A DNA stretch of 35,107 bases, from assembly GCA_029567705.1 (NCBI GenBank), contig JAKPXC010000030.1, positions 1-35,107 of the forward strand, in the 5' to 3' direction. Of this stretch, positions 15,542 to 23,352 are shown one piece after another. Position numbers and translations under genes: made by a program. Every line of letters starts with the position of its first letter. Positions within the stretch are counted from its first letter, which is position 1. The notes below the pieces were generated by a model. That model was not told the DNA's origin. It searched no databases and worked only from the letters and a program-made list of their open reading frames with translations. Origin of the DNA: Candidatus Cloacimonadota bacterium (lineage in GTDB: Bacteria > Cloacimonadota > Cloacimonadia > Cloacimonadales > Cloacimonadaceae).

Positions 15542-15544
15542 AAG

Positions 15545-15562
15545 AAAAAAAGAACTTGACTC
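15545..15562 (+). repeat. Right copy of 18-bp direct repeat flanking the AT-rich cassette
   Basis: AAAAAAAGAACTTGACTC is identical to 9515-9532, 6,030 bases away. It lies 97 bases before the ovoA ATG. No good -10 at standard spacing follows its TTGACT, which weakens a pure promoter explanation for this copy. Confidence 0.6.
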
Positions 15563-15658
15563 GATGATAAGTTATCCTTTTCTTATAAAAGCTGTGGACG
15601 CCGGGCGTCAGTGCTCCGCCCTAGGCATTGTAATAAATTGTAAGATAAGGATATAGAT

Positions 15659-17758
15659 ATGAAAGGCGTGAAGACCGTTTTACTCAATGAGGACTCTCCC
15701 GAAGATCTGCGGAGAGAAGTCCTGCTGTATTTCCACGATACCTTCAGCATCGATGAGAAGCTTTATGAGCAACTGGCCAGGGATGAGGTGTTCTACAAAC
15801 GCGCCGATCCGCTGCGTCACCCACTCATCTTCTATTTGGGCCATACTGCCGTCTTTTACATCAATAAACTCAATATCGGCCGCATCATCAACCAACGGAT
15901 CAACACCCGCTTTGAATCCATCTTTGCCGTGGGCGTGGATGAAATGAGCTGGGATGATCTGAATGAAGCTCACTACAACTGGCCGACGGTTTCGGAAGTG
16001 CGTGCCTATCGGGATCAGGTTCGTCAATTGATGGACAAGCTGATCAAGGAACTGCCCCTGAAGGGACCCATCACCTGGGATAGCCCTTGGTGGGCGGTCA
16101 TGATGGGCATCGAGCATCAGCGTATCCACCTGGAGACTTCCTCCGTGCTGATCCGGCAGCTTCCGCTGGAAGACCTTACCCCCATGGATTACTGGGACGT
16201 CTGCCCCGAAAGCGGAGAAGCTCCCGAGAATAGTATGATACCTGTTCCTGGTGGATTGGTAAGCTTGGGTAGAGGCGAGGACGACACCTGTTACGGCTGG
16301 GACAACGAGTATGGCAAAGCCGAGTATGAGGTGCAGAACTTTAGCGCTTCCCGCTATATCTGCAGCAACCGGGAATTTCTGACTTTTATTGAGGCCGGAG
16401 GCTATGAAACAGAGGAATTCTGGACAGAAGAAGGCTGGGCTTGGAACAGTTTTCAGAAAGCCGGGATGCCGCGCTTTTGGCATAAAGGGCCGGAAGGCTA
16501 CCGGCTCCGCACCATGAGCCGGTTGATTCCTATGCCCTGGAACTGGCCGGTGGAACTGAACTATCTGGAAGCCAAGGCTTTTTGCAACTGGAAAAGCAAG
16601 ACCAGTGGCAAGACCATCCGCTTGCCTATGGAAGAAGAGTATGCCCGCCTGAGGGAACTGACTGTCCATACTGATCAACCCAGATGGACGAAAGCTCCCG
16701 GCAATATCAACCTGGAGTATTGGGCTTCTTCCTGCCCGGTAGATAGGTTTGCCCAGGGGGATTTCTATGATGTGATCGGCAACGTCTGGCAATGGACTGA
16801 GACGCCGATCTACGGCTTCCCTGGCTTTAAGATTCATCCCTATTACGATGATTTCAGCACTCCCACTTTCGATGGCAGGCACAACCTGATCATGGGCGGA
16901 AGCTGGATATCCACCGGGAATGAAGCTCTGAAGACCGCCCGTTATGCTTTCCGGCGCCATTTCTACCAGCATGCCGGGTTCCGCTATATCGAAAGCTCTG
17001 CTCCGGTGGTGAGTCACGATGTCTTCTACGAGACAGACCAGGAAGTCTGCCTGGCTGCGGATGCGGATTGGAATACAGACCGCAAGCTGGAAAACCAGTA
17101 TCCCGGCAGTTTGATTCTGGCTATTGCAGAAATCATCCAAGAGGGACAGAAAGGAAAAGTGCTTCACATCGGCTGCAGAACCGGACGCCTGAGCTTCGAG
17201 CTCTCCAGATTCTATGAACACGTAACCGGGCTGGACTTCAGTGCAAGGCTGATCCGTGCTGCCACTGCCCTCAAAGAAGAAGGCTACTTCCGCTATCTTC
17301 GCAAGGAAGAAGGCGAGATCGAAAGCTACCGCGATGCCAGGCTGGAGGATTTTGATTTAGAGGAACTGGCCGACCGGCTGGAATTCTGGCAGGGAGATAT
17401 TGCCAATCTGCAGCCTAAGTTCAGCGGTTATGATTTGATTGTGGTGGATGGATCCCTTTCCCACAGTACCAATCCTCTGCGTTTTCTGCAACATGTGCAC
17501 GAGAGGCTGGTCCCCGGTGGCTATCTTGTGGTATCCGACGATTGGAACTGGCAGGAAGAGCTCACGCTCAAAGAGAATTGGCTGGGTGGCTTCCGCAAAG
17601 ACGGCGAACCTTTTGTCAGCCAGGAAGCTCTGAAGGAGGTACTGGCAGAACACTTTGAGCTGCACACTGCTCCCCGGGATATCTGGCAGGTGCAGCCCCT
17701 CTCCGAGAGGTTCTATGAACAGCGACTCTATCAACTAAGTATCTGGAAGCTTAAGTAA
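15659..17758 (+). CDS. ovoA: OvoA-like 5-histidylcysteine sulfoxide synthase with methyltransferase domain
   Basis: A 699-residue cytosolic three-domain enzyme of the expected OvoA size. The N-terminal DinB-like domain carries the iron-binding His62 (FYLGHTA) and the HxxxHxE motif HQRIHLE at 153-159. The central FGE-sulfatase domain (about 190-445) contains 'GRGEDDTCYGWDNE', 'RLPMEEEYARL', 'DVIGNVWQWTETP' and 'GGSWISTGNEALKTARYAFR'. The C-terminal SAM methyltransferase has motif I VLHIGCRTGRLS at about 501. OvoA couples histidine and cysteine using O2, and the methyltransferase makes the N-methyl group of ovothiol A; a PLP lyase normally cleaves the intermediate and is not seen here. EgtB-type ergothioneine enzymes are the alternative, but the fused C-terminal methyltransferase favours OvoA. 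It starts the probable operon with the next two genes (spacings 6 bases and -4 bases). Confidence 0.88.
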   Translation: MKGVKTVLLNEDSPEDLRREVLLYFHDTFSIDEKLYEQLARDEVFYKRADPLRHPLIFYLGHTAVFYINKLNIGRIINQRINTRFESIFAVGVDEMSWDDLNEAHYNWPTVSEVRAYRDQVRQLMDKLIKELPLKGPITWDSPWWAVMMGIEHQRIHLETSSVLIRQLPLEDLTPMDYWDVCPESGEAPENSMIPVPGGLVSLGRGEDDTCYGWDNEYGKAEYEVQNFSASRYICSNREFLTFIEAGGYETEEFWTEEGWAWNSFQKAGMPRFWHKGPEGYRLRTMSRLIPMPWNWPVELNYLEAKAFCNWKSKTSGKTIRLPMEEEYARLRELTVHTDQPRWTKAPGNINLEYWASSCPVDRFAQGDFYDVIGNVWQWTETPIYGFPGFKIHPYYDDFSTPTFDGRHNLIMGGSWISTGNEALKTARYAFRRHFYQHAGFRYIESSAPVVSHDVFYETDQEVCLAADADWNTDRKLENQYPGSLILAIAEIIQEGQKGKVLHIGCRTGRLSFELSRFYEHVTGLDFSARLIRAATALKEEGYFRYLRKEEGEIESYRDARLEDFDLEELADRLEFWQGDIANLQPKFSGYDLIVVDGSLSHSTNPLRFLQHVHERLVPGGYLVVSDDWNWQEELTLKENWLGGFRKDGEPFVSQEALKEVLAEHFELHTAPRDIWQVQPLSERFYEQRLYQLSIWKLK

Positions 17759-17764
17759 AAATTG

Positions 17765-19735
17765 ATGTCCAAAGTTCTGCTCTTTTTGCTCTTGGCTTGT
17801 GTGCTGCCTCTTAGCGCTGTTCTGGTGCAAGTGGGTAGTGACGAGGTGGAGGATCAGGGCTTGCCGTGGACTGTAACCTCACGCTACAGCTATGTGCAGC
17901 AGCTTTATCCGGGAGCAGAAATTGGAGTATCCGGGCAAATTCAGAGCCTGGCATTTCAGTACATGGTGGGCAGCAACGTCTTCTTCGAAGCAAACCGCTC
18001 TCTCAGCATCCGCCTGGGACAGAGTACTTTGAATGAGCTAACTGACTGGATACCCGCGGCTGAGCTGAGCCTGGTTTATCAGGGAGACTTGAACCTGGCA
18101 GATTTCTCTGGAGACCTGCCCGGCAACGGCTGGCTCACGATTGAGCTACCCACGCCCTTTAACTACGACTGCACCCAGAATCTGGTGATCGCCATAGATG
18201 AGAACTCCGGCGGTTACGGAGCTACCAACGACGATTTCTTCAGCAGTCCGCAAAGCCTCAATCGAGCTCTGCGCTTCCGTTCCATGAGCATCAATCCTGA
18301 TCCTCAGAACCCGCCTGCCAGCTCCGTTACAGCCCTTCCCTATCTTGCCAACCTACGTCTGGAGATAGAGACAGAGCCCTTCACACCGCGTAGTCCCCAG
18401 CCCCAGCATCAGGCGGTGGAAGTGGAAGCAGAAACAGGATTGGCTTGGCAAAGCCAGGCAGCATCCTTTGATCTGTATCTTGGCACTGATCCGGCACAAC
18501 TGGATCAAGTGGCTACAGACCTCAGTACCTGCTCCTGGCAGCCTCAACCGGCCTTGCAGGAAGCCTCCGTCTATTACTGGAAAGTTATTGCCCATGAGGC
18601 AGGTGAGGATTACCCCGGCCCCGTTTGGCAATTTAGTACCAGCGGAGCACCCATCTCCGCTCCACGGGAACTGAGCGCGGAGTTTACAGGCAATGCTGTA
18701 CAACTTAGCTGGCTGCCCCCTCTCAGCGGCTTGGCAGTGAGTTACCAGATACAAAGAAATGGAGAGCCTTTGGGTCTCTCTTCAGGCTGCAGTTACCGCG
18801 ATACGCAGATTAGCTCCGGCGCTCATTACAGCTATCAGGTGCGAGCCCGGGACGCTGATGACCAGTATTCTCCCTGGTCGGATGCGTGTGAGCTGCAGAT
18901 CCCGCAGATAGATCCTGATCTGCTTCTGCAGGAAGGCTTTGAATTCTATCCTGCCTTCAGCACGGAACTGAGCCCCTGGGTAAACTTGGACATGGATGCT
19001 TCTGCCACCTGGGCTTGGGATAGCTGTGACTTCCCCGGAGAAGGAGAAGCGCTTCCCTGGCTGGTTTTCCGCCCCGGCCAGGCGGTTCCTCCTCTCAGCT
19101 TTACGGCACATACGGGCAGTGCCATGCTCTGCTCTATCAGCAGCCTGAATCCGCCTTCCAACGACTGGCTGATCTCTCCGGTTTTCCATCTGGGCAGCAG
19201 TCCCGAGCTGAAGTTTTATGCCCGCAGCCACACCTCAGCCTACGGTCTGGAACGCCTGAGGGTTCTGATCTCAAGTGGTTCGGATAGTCCTGCCGATTTT
19301 ACCCCAATTTCACCTGAGCCCTATCTGCAGGTGCCTGAAGAGTGGACGTTTTTCCAGTATGATCTCTCGGCCTGGCAGCAGCAAAACATCCGTCTGGCCT
19401 GGCAAGCGCTTTCCTGGGATAGCTTTGCGCTCTATCTGGACGATCTGGAGCTGAGAAGCCAGGGAGGCAGTTCAAACCAGGATAGCCACGCTCCCCAGGC
19501 AGCCTTCAGGCTCTATCCCAATCCCGGAAGGAACTACTTTATCCTTGAGACTACACAGAGAGAAGCCTATCTTCTGGAAGTCTTTGACCTGCGTGGCAGA
19601 CTGATCCACTCCAGCCGGCAAGAAGGCAATCTGGATAGCCGGGAACTTGATCTGAAGCTAAGGAGCGGACTCTACTTCCTCAAGCTCACTGGCACCGGTC
19701 CCAGCCAAATCCTCAAGTTCCTGAAGCTGCCATGA
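17765..19735 (+). CDS. Secreted cleaved-adhesin-like protein with Fn3 and C-terminal sorting domain
   Basis: A 656-residue exported protein. The signal peptide is SKVLLFLLLACVLPLSAV. The N-terminal beta domain (about 20-205) contains 'GVSGQIQSLAFQYMVGSN' and 'LPGNGWLTIELPTPFNY', common in sorting-domain proteins. An Fn3-like pair follows (about 210-385, 'APRELSAEFTGNAVQLSWLP'). A cleaved-adhesin/choice-of-anchor-J jelly roll is at about 390-565 ('LLQEGFEFYPAFS', 'SNDWLISPVFHLGSSPELKF', 'FALYLDDLELR'). The C-terminal sorting module spans about 580-656 (FRLYPNPGRNYFILETT, 'VFDLRGRLI', 'LRSGLYFLKL'). Probably surface-attached, binding carbohydrate or protein. The ATG at 17765 is preferred to the TTG one codon earlier; the Shine-Dalgarno is weak. 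The stop overlaps the next gene's ATG (ATGA), so a surface protein is coupled to a DNA-repair helicase, an odd pairing. Confidence 0.82.
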   Translation: MSKVLLFLLLACVLPLSAVLVQVGSDEVEDQGLPWTVTSRYSYVQQLYPGAEIGVSGQIQSLAFQYMVGSNVFFEANRSLSIRLGQSTLNELTDWIPAAELSLVYQGDLNLADFSGDLPGNGWLTIELPTPFNYDCTQNLVIAIDENSGGYGATNDDFFSSPQSLNRALRFRSMSINPDPQNPPASSVTALPYLANLRLEIETEPFTPRSPQPQHQAVEVEAETGLAWQSQAASFDLYLGTDPAQLDQVATDLSTCSWQPQPALQEASVYYWKVIAHEAGEDYPGPVWQFSTSGAPISAPRELSAEFTGNAVQLSWLPPLSGLAVSYQIQRNGEPLGLSSGCSYRDTQISSGAHYSYQVRARDADDQYSPWSDACELQIPQIDPDLLLQEGFEFYPAFSTELSPWVNLDMDASATWAWDSCDFPGEGEALPWLVFRPGQAVPPLSFTAHTGSAMLCSISSLNPPSNDWLISPVFHLGSSPELKFYARSHTSAYGLERLRVLISSGSDSPADFTPISPEPYLQVPEEWTFFQYDLSAWQQQNIRLAWQALSWDSFALYLDDLELRSQGGSSNQDSHAPQAAFRLYPNPGRNYFILETTQREAYLLEVFDLRGRLIHSSRQEGNLDSRELDLKLRSGLYFLKLTGTGPSQILKFLKLP

Positions 19736-22260
19736 GCGCCTTCCGAAGCTTAAGCAATCTGGACGAATTCATTGATAATATCCTTAGCGAACCTCGCTTT
19801 CGGGATAGCATTGTCGCCACCAAATCTGAAGAAGAAAGGGAGCCTGAGTGGGCAGCTTTGCCGACTTGGCTGCCGGAACAGCTCTTAAAACTGCTTCAAG
19901 CGGGCAGAATTGACCGGCTTTATACTCATCAGGCAGAAGCCCTCGAGGCTGTGCAGCAGGGAGCCAACCTGGTGCTCAGCACCGGAGTTGCCAGCGGCAA
20001 GAGCCTCTGTTACCAGATACCGGTGCTTACCGAACTGCTCAATATCCCCCAGAGCCGCTGCATTATGCTCTTCCCCACCAAAGCCCTGGCTCAGGATCAG
20101 GCCGGTAAGCTCAGTGCCATGATGGAGAGCCTCAATCTTGCGCTTCCCAAAGCCGGGAAGCTGCATTGCGGAATCTATGATGGTGATACGCCCACCGACC
20201 GACGCCAGAAGATCCGCCGTGAGGCTCAGGTGCTCTTCACCAATCCCGACATGCTGCACATGGGAATCCTGCCCAATCACAGTCTTTGGGCTCCATTTTT
20301 TGCCAATCTGCATTATGTCGTGATCGACGAAGTCCACATCTATCGCGGGGTCTTTGGCTCTCACTTTGCCAATCTGATTCGCCGGCTCAAACGGATTGCC
20401 GCCTTCTATGGCAGAAAGCTACAGTTTGTTTGCACCTCAGCCACGCTGGCCAATGCCCGGGAATTGGCAGAAAAGCTGCTCGAAGAACCAGTTACCATGA
20501 TCGATCGGGATGCTTCCCCGCATGGCAGGAGAGTCTTCCTGATCCTGAATCCTCCCATGGTCAACCACGAGCTGGGCATCCGTCGCAGCGCCCTGATGGA
20601 GACCACGGCAATCTCCCGCAGATTTCTGGATAGCCCGGGCCAGGCCATCCTCTTCACCGGACCCCGCCGCAGCGTGGAGATTCTCTATCTCTACCTGCTC
20701 AACCGGGGCTTGGAGAACAAGATACGCGCTTACCGCAGTGGATATCTGGCAGAAAACCGGCGCCAGATCGAGAAAGAGCTGCGCGAAGGCGAGGTGCAAC
20801 TGGTGGTCTCCACCAACGCTCTGGAACTGGGCATCGATATCGGTGGTCTCGATGCGGTGTTCCTCAACGGCTATCCCGGTACTATCAGCGCCACCAAACA
20901 GCAATCCGGGCGCGCTGGAAGACAAGGCCAGACCGCCCTCACCATCATGGTTGCCGCCGCCAATCCGCTGGATCAGTATATCTGCCAGCACCCGGAGTTC
21001 ATCTTTGAACGCAGTCCGGAACAAGCCCTGATCGATCCGGATAACTCTGAAATCCTCCAGAAACACATCCTCTGCGCTATAGCAGATATGGCGCTTCTGG
21101 TGGATGAGTCCTTCGGCTCTGTATCTTCCGTGCTTCTGGAACCTCATCTGCAAATCCTGGAAGAGGATGGCAAGATTCGCAAAGTCGGAGGACGTTACCA
21201 GAAGAAGCCAGAGAGCTATCCAGCTCAGGACGTCTCCATCCGCAATGCCTCCAGCCAGATGCAACTGGTCTGTGGTGGAGAGCTGATCGGTTATGTGGAT
21301 AAAGCCAGTGCTTATTGGATGGTGCATCCCAACGCCATTTATCTGGATCAGGGCGATACCTGGAAGGTAAAGCGTCTGGATCTGGAAGAAGACCGGGTGG
21401 AACTCGAGCCCATCGTGGTGAATTACTTCACCATGCCTCAACGCAAAACGGAGATTGAACTGCTGCAGCTCTTTATGCAGTCCCGCTTACCCGGAGGAGC
21501 TAGATATATGGGCAGAGTGAAGGTCACTACGACTATCACGGGATTCAAGAAGCTCCGCTTTCAAACTCAGGAGATTCTGGGCTATGAAGAGCTTGACCTG
21601 CCTCCTTCCGAACTGGATACCATCGCCTGGTGGATCAGCCTGAACCAGAATACTATCGGCAAGCTGCGGGATCAGGGACTCTGGCGCAATGATCCTAATA
21701 ACTACGGCCGGGGCTGGGATAAAATCTGCATGGAGATCAGAACCAGAGACAGCTTCCGCTGCCAAAACTGCGGTGCTCAGGAAGCTGACAAAGCCTTTGA
21801 AGTTCACCACAAGATCCCATTCCGCAAGTATGATAAGGCAGAAGAAGCCAACGCTCCGGAGAACCTGGTGACCCTCTGTCCCCGCTGTCACCGTCTGGCA
21901 GAAGCCAATGTGCTGATCCAGAGCGGACTATCCGGCCTGGGCTACTTACTGGTCAATATCTCTCCCTTCTTTGTGAGTTGCGACCGCAAGGACTTGGATC
22001 TCTTCTATGAGAGCAAGTGCGATCTGGCTTCAGGAGACGCCGTGGTGGCGATCTTCGATACCATCCCGGGTGGAGTGGGGCTTTCCCGCAGGTTGTATCA
22101 GCTCTGCGATAAGGTACTTAATGACGCTCTGGCTTTGGTGAAGTCCTGTCCCTGCACCGATGGTTGCCCGGGATGCACCGGCCCTTCCGCAGAGAGCGGA
22201 GAAGGAGCCAAAACCCTCGCTATAGCCATGCTCAAAGAACTACTAGCTCTTTCCCAATAG
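19732..22260 (+). CDS. MrfA/YprA-type DEAD/DEAH helicase with inserted HNH domain
   Basis: An 842-residue superfamily 2 helicase. Walker A is STGVASGKS (K90), the DEVH box is at 199-202, and lobe 2 carries 'LFTGPRRSVEILY', 'VVSTNALELGIDIGGLDAV' and 'QQSGRAGRQGQ'. The C-terminal MZB/DUF1998 zinc site shows the four-cysteine pattern C806-x-C808...C812-x2-C815 (CPCTDGCPGC). These features identify the MrfA/YprA branch, a 3'-5' helicase for mitomycin-type lesions in Bacillus. Unusually, residues about 660-730 form an HNH nuclease-like zinc module: C677-x2-C680, HH at 692-693 and C716-x2-C719-H720. The insert largely accounts for the ~90 extra residues relative to B. subtilis MrfA. Whether it cuts DNA or only binds it is unknown. 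The ATG overlaps the preceding stop. The 3' end overlaps the convergent M50 gene by 18 bases. Confidence 0.9.
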   Translation: MSAFRSLSNLDEFIDNILSEPRFRDSIVATKSEEEREPEWAALPTWLPEQLLKLLQAGRIDRLYTHQAEALEAVQQGANLVLSTGVASGKSLCYQIPVLTELLNIPQSRCIMLFPTKALAQDQAGKLSAMMESLNLALPKAGKLHCGIYDGDTPTDRRQKIRREAQVLFTNPDMLHMGILPNHSLWAPFFANLHYVVIDEVHIYRGVFGSHFANLIRRLKRIAAFYGRKLQFVCTSATLANARELAEKLLEEPVTMIDRDASPHGRRVFLILNPPMVNHELGIRRSALMETTAISRRFLDSPGQAILFTGPRRSVEILYLYLLNRGLENKIRAYRSGYLAENRRQIEKELREGEVQLVVSTNALELGIDIGGLDAVFLNGYPGTISATKQQSGRAGRQGQTALTIMVAAANPLDQYICQHPEFIFERSPEQALIDPDNSEILQKHILCAIADMALLVDESFGSVSSVLLEPHLQILEEDGKIRKVGGRYQKKPESYPAQDVSIRNASSQMQLVCGGELIGYVDKASAYWMVHPNAIYLDQGDTWKVKRLDLEEDRVELEPIVVNYFTMPQRKTEIELLQLFMQSRLPGGARYMGRVKVTTTITGFKKLRFQTQEILGYEELDLPPSELDTIAWWISLNQNTIGKLRDQGLWRNDPNNYGRGWDKICMEIRTRDSFRCQNCGAQEADKAFEVHHKIPFRKYDKAEEANAPENLVTLCPRCHRLAEANVLIQSGLSGLGYLLVNISPFFVSCDRKDLDLFYESKCDLASGDAVVAIFDTIPGGVGLSRRLYQLCDKVLNDALALVKSCPCTDGCPGCTGPSAESGEGAKTLAIAMLKELLALSQ

Positions 22261-23091
22261 CTTGTTCAAAAGATAGGTTACCAAGAGGAAGACCAGGTTC
22301 AGGAGCATCACATAGATCATAATCCCATAGAAAGCTGCCAGTCCGGTTTCCAGATTATCCAAAAACCCTAAGGAAAAATCCCCCAACCAGGCCGTGAGCA
22401 GGTTGAAAGCCAGCATCAGCGCCAGAATCACCGGCACTGCCGGTTTGAGGTTCCTGATATCCATCTCGCTCAGGCAGATATTGCTGCCCAGAGCGAAGCT
22501 AAGATAGAGAAAGAGCAGAGTCTTCCAGGTGATGTGCCCGAAGATAGTGCCCAGAATCATAACCGTGTTTGAGATTCCGCTCAGGATAAAGCCAGGAATG
22601 CCGAGGATCTGCGTTACCAAACCTGCCTCAATATCCAGAATCTCTCCGCTGGAAAAGTTCAGATCCAGCAGCAACCGAGACAGAAGCCAAACCACCAGAC
22701 TGCCTATAATGATGGGTCCCAGGCTGATAAAGAGATTGCCCACTCTTTGATACAGGTTTCCCCCTTGCCATTTGTGCTGCATATAACCACCCTGCCCACC
22801 CCGGGACTTGCTTTCAAAGAGTACCAAACGTGTAATCTTGTGTCCGAAGATGAGAGCAAAGAAGGCGTGACCCAGCTCATGCACCGGAATGCTGATCCAA
22901 CCAAAGAGCCAACCGTAAAGCTTGGAACCAAAGAGTGTATTGGTTTGCCTTAAGAAACGGCTGTTGACCAGTTGCATTAGCCAGGAAAGGATCAGAAGCA
23001 GAGCAAAGAGAAAGAGAAACTGACGCAAGGATAGCAGCAAGACCAGCTTCAGATATGTCCAGAGAGCACTCATTATGGCTGTAAAATCCAT
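22243..23091 (-). CDS. M50-type integral membrane metalloprotease
   Basis: A 282-residue polytopic membrane protein with a zinc-protease motif HELGHA at 71-76 at the end of a hydrophobic helix, as in site-2 protease/FtsH-independent M50 families. About six to seven hydrophobic segments are visible. A loop 'SRGGQGGYMQHKW' and the segment 'LFISLGPIIIGSL' (N/S-L-G-P-I-I-x-G, typical of M50 relatives) follow the motif. A later Asp in 'CLSEMDIRNLKPA' is a candidate third metal ligand. There is no PDZ domain, so it is not RseP-like. Intramembrane or near-membrane cleavage is inferred; the substrate is unknown. AGGAG lies five bases before the ATG. It is convergent with and overlaps the helicase gene by 18 bases. 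Confidence 0.78.
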   Translation of the reverse strand: MDFTAIMSALWTYLKLVLLLSLRQFLFLFALLLILSWLMQLVNSRFLRQTNTLFGSKLYGWLFGWISIPVHELGHAFFALIFGHKITRLVLFESKSRGGQGGYMQHKWQGGNLYQRVGNLFISLGPIIIGSLVVWLLSRLLLDLNFSSGEILDIEAGLVTQILGIPGFILSGISNTVMILGTIFGHITWKTLLFLYLSFALGSNICLSEMDIRNLKPAVPVILALMLAFNLLTAWLGDFSLGFLDNLETGLAAFYGIMIYVMLLNLVFLLVTYLLNKLLGKS

Positions 23092-23352
23092 TCATTCTCC
23101 TTGTTTCAGCCTGGAGCAGAGCGCTCTACAGACTCGTGCAGAGAAAGAATCCATAGCGGACTTTATGTCAAGCCGGAAAATGCCCGTGGATACTGAGAAA
23201 ACAAAAAGAGACTCATAGTGAACAGCTCTACCAAATCCGTATCATCTGTCTAATCCGCATCATCCGGAATGAATAAGTCCTATTGATCCCTTTCATCCTT
23301 GGGGAGAGGATTAACCTCTGATAACAGGTCTTCCAGAAAAGCTGTGCTGGAG

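Larger units (their letters stand above)
9533..15544 (+). other. AT-rich two-gene cassette, putative horizontally acquired island
   Basis: Composition drops sharply relative to neighbours (19 of 60 G/C at 13801-13860, against 35 of 60 at 16081-16140), and codons such as AGA, ATA and AAT dominate. The block holds only two genes, both transcribed left to right. It is preceded by a repeat cluster and bounded by identical 18-bp direct repeats. No integrase, transposase or tRNA target is visible, so the means of transfer is unknown. Confidence 0.6.
15230..15658. other. Intergenic region at the right edge of the AT-rich cassette
   Basis: About 430 bases. It holds an undistinguished 33-codon reading frame (15284-15385) with no Shine-Dalgarno, a phrase repeated twice (GTCCAC at 15349 and 15370), a GC-richer block with several complementary segments (15449-15541), the right 18-bp repeat and then the ovoA leader. 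It may contain remains of a mobile element, but no transposase ends could be identified. Confidence 0.5.

Noticed and set aside
15680-17221. 513-aa minus-strand ORF
   Set aside because: It lies entirely antisense to ovoA, which has clear motifs. It has no Shine-Dalgarno or recognisable domain and arises from codon structure of the real gene.
20437-21441. 334-aa minus-strand ORF
   Set aside because: Antisense shadow of the MrfA-type helicase; no domain or start signal.
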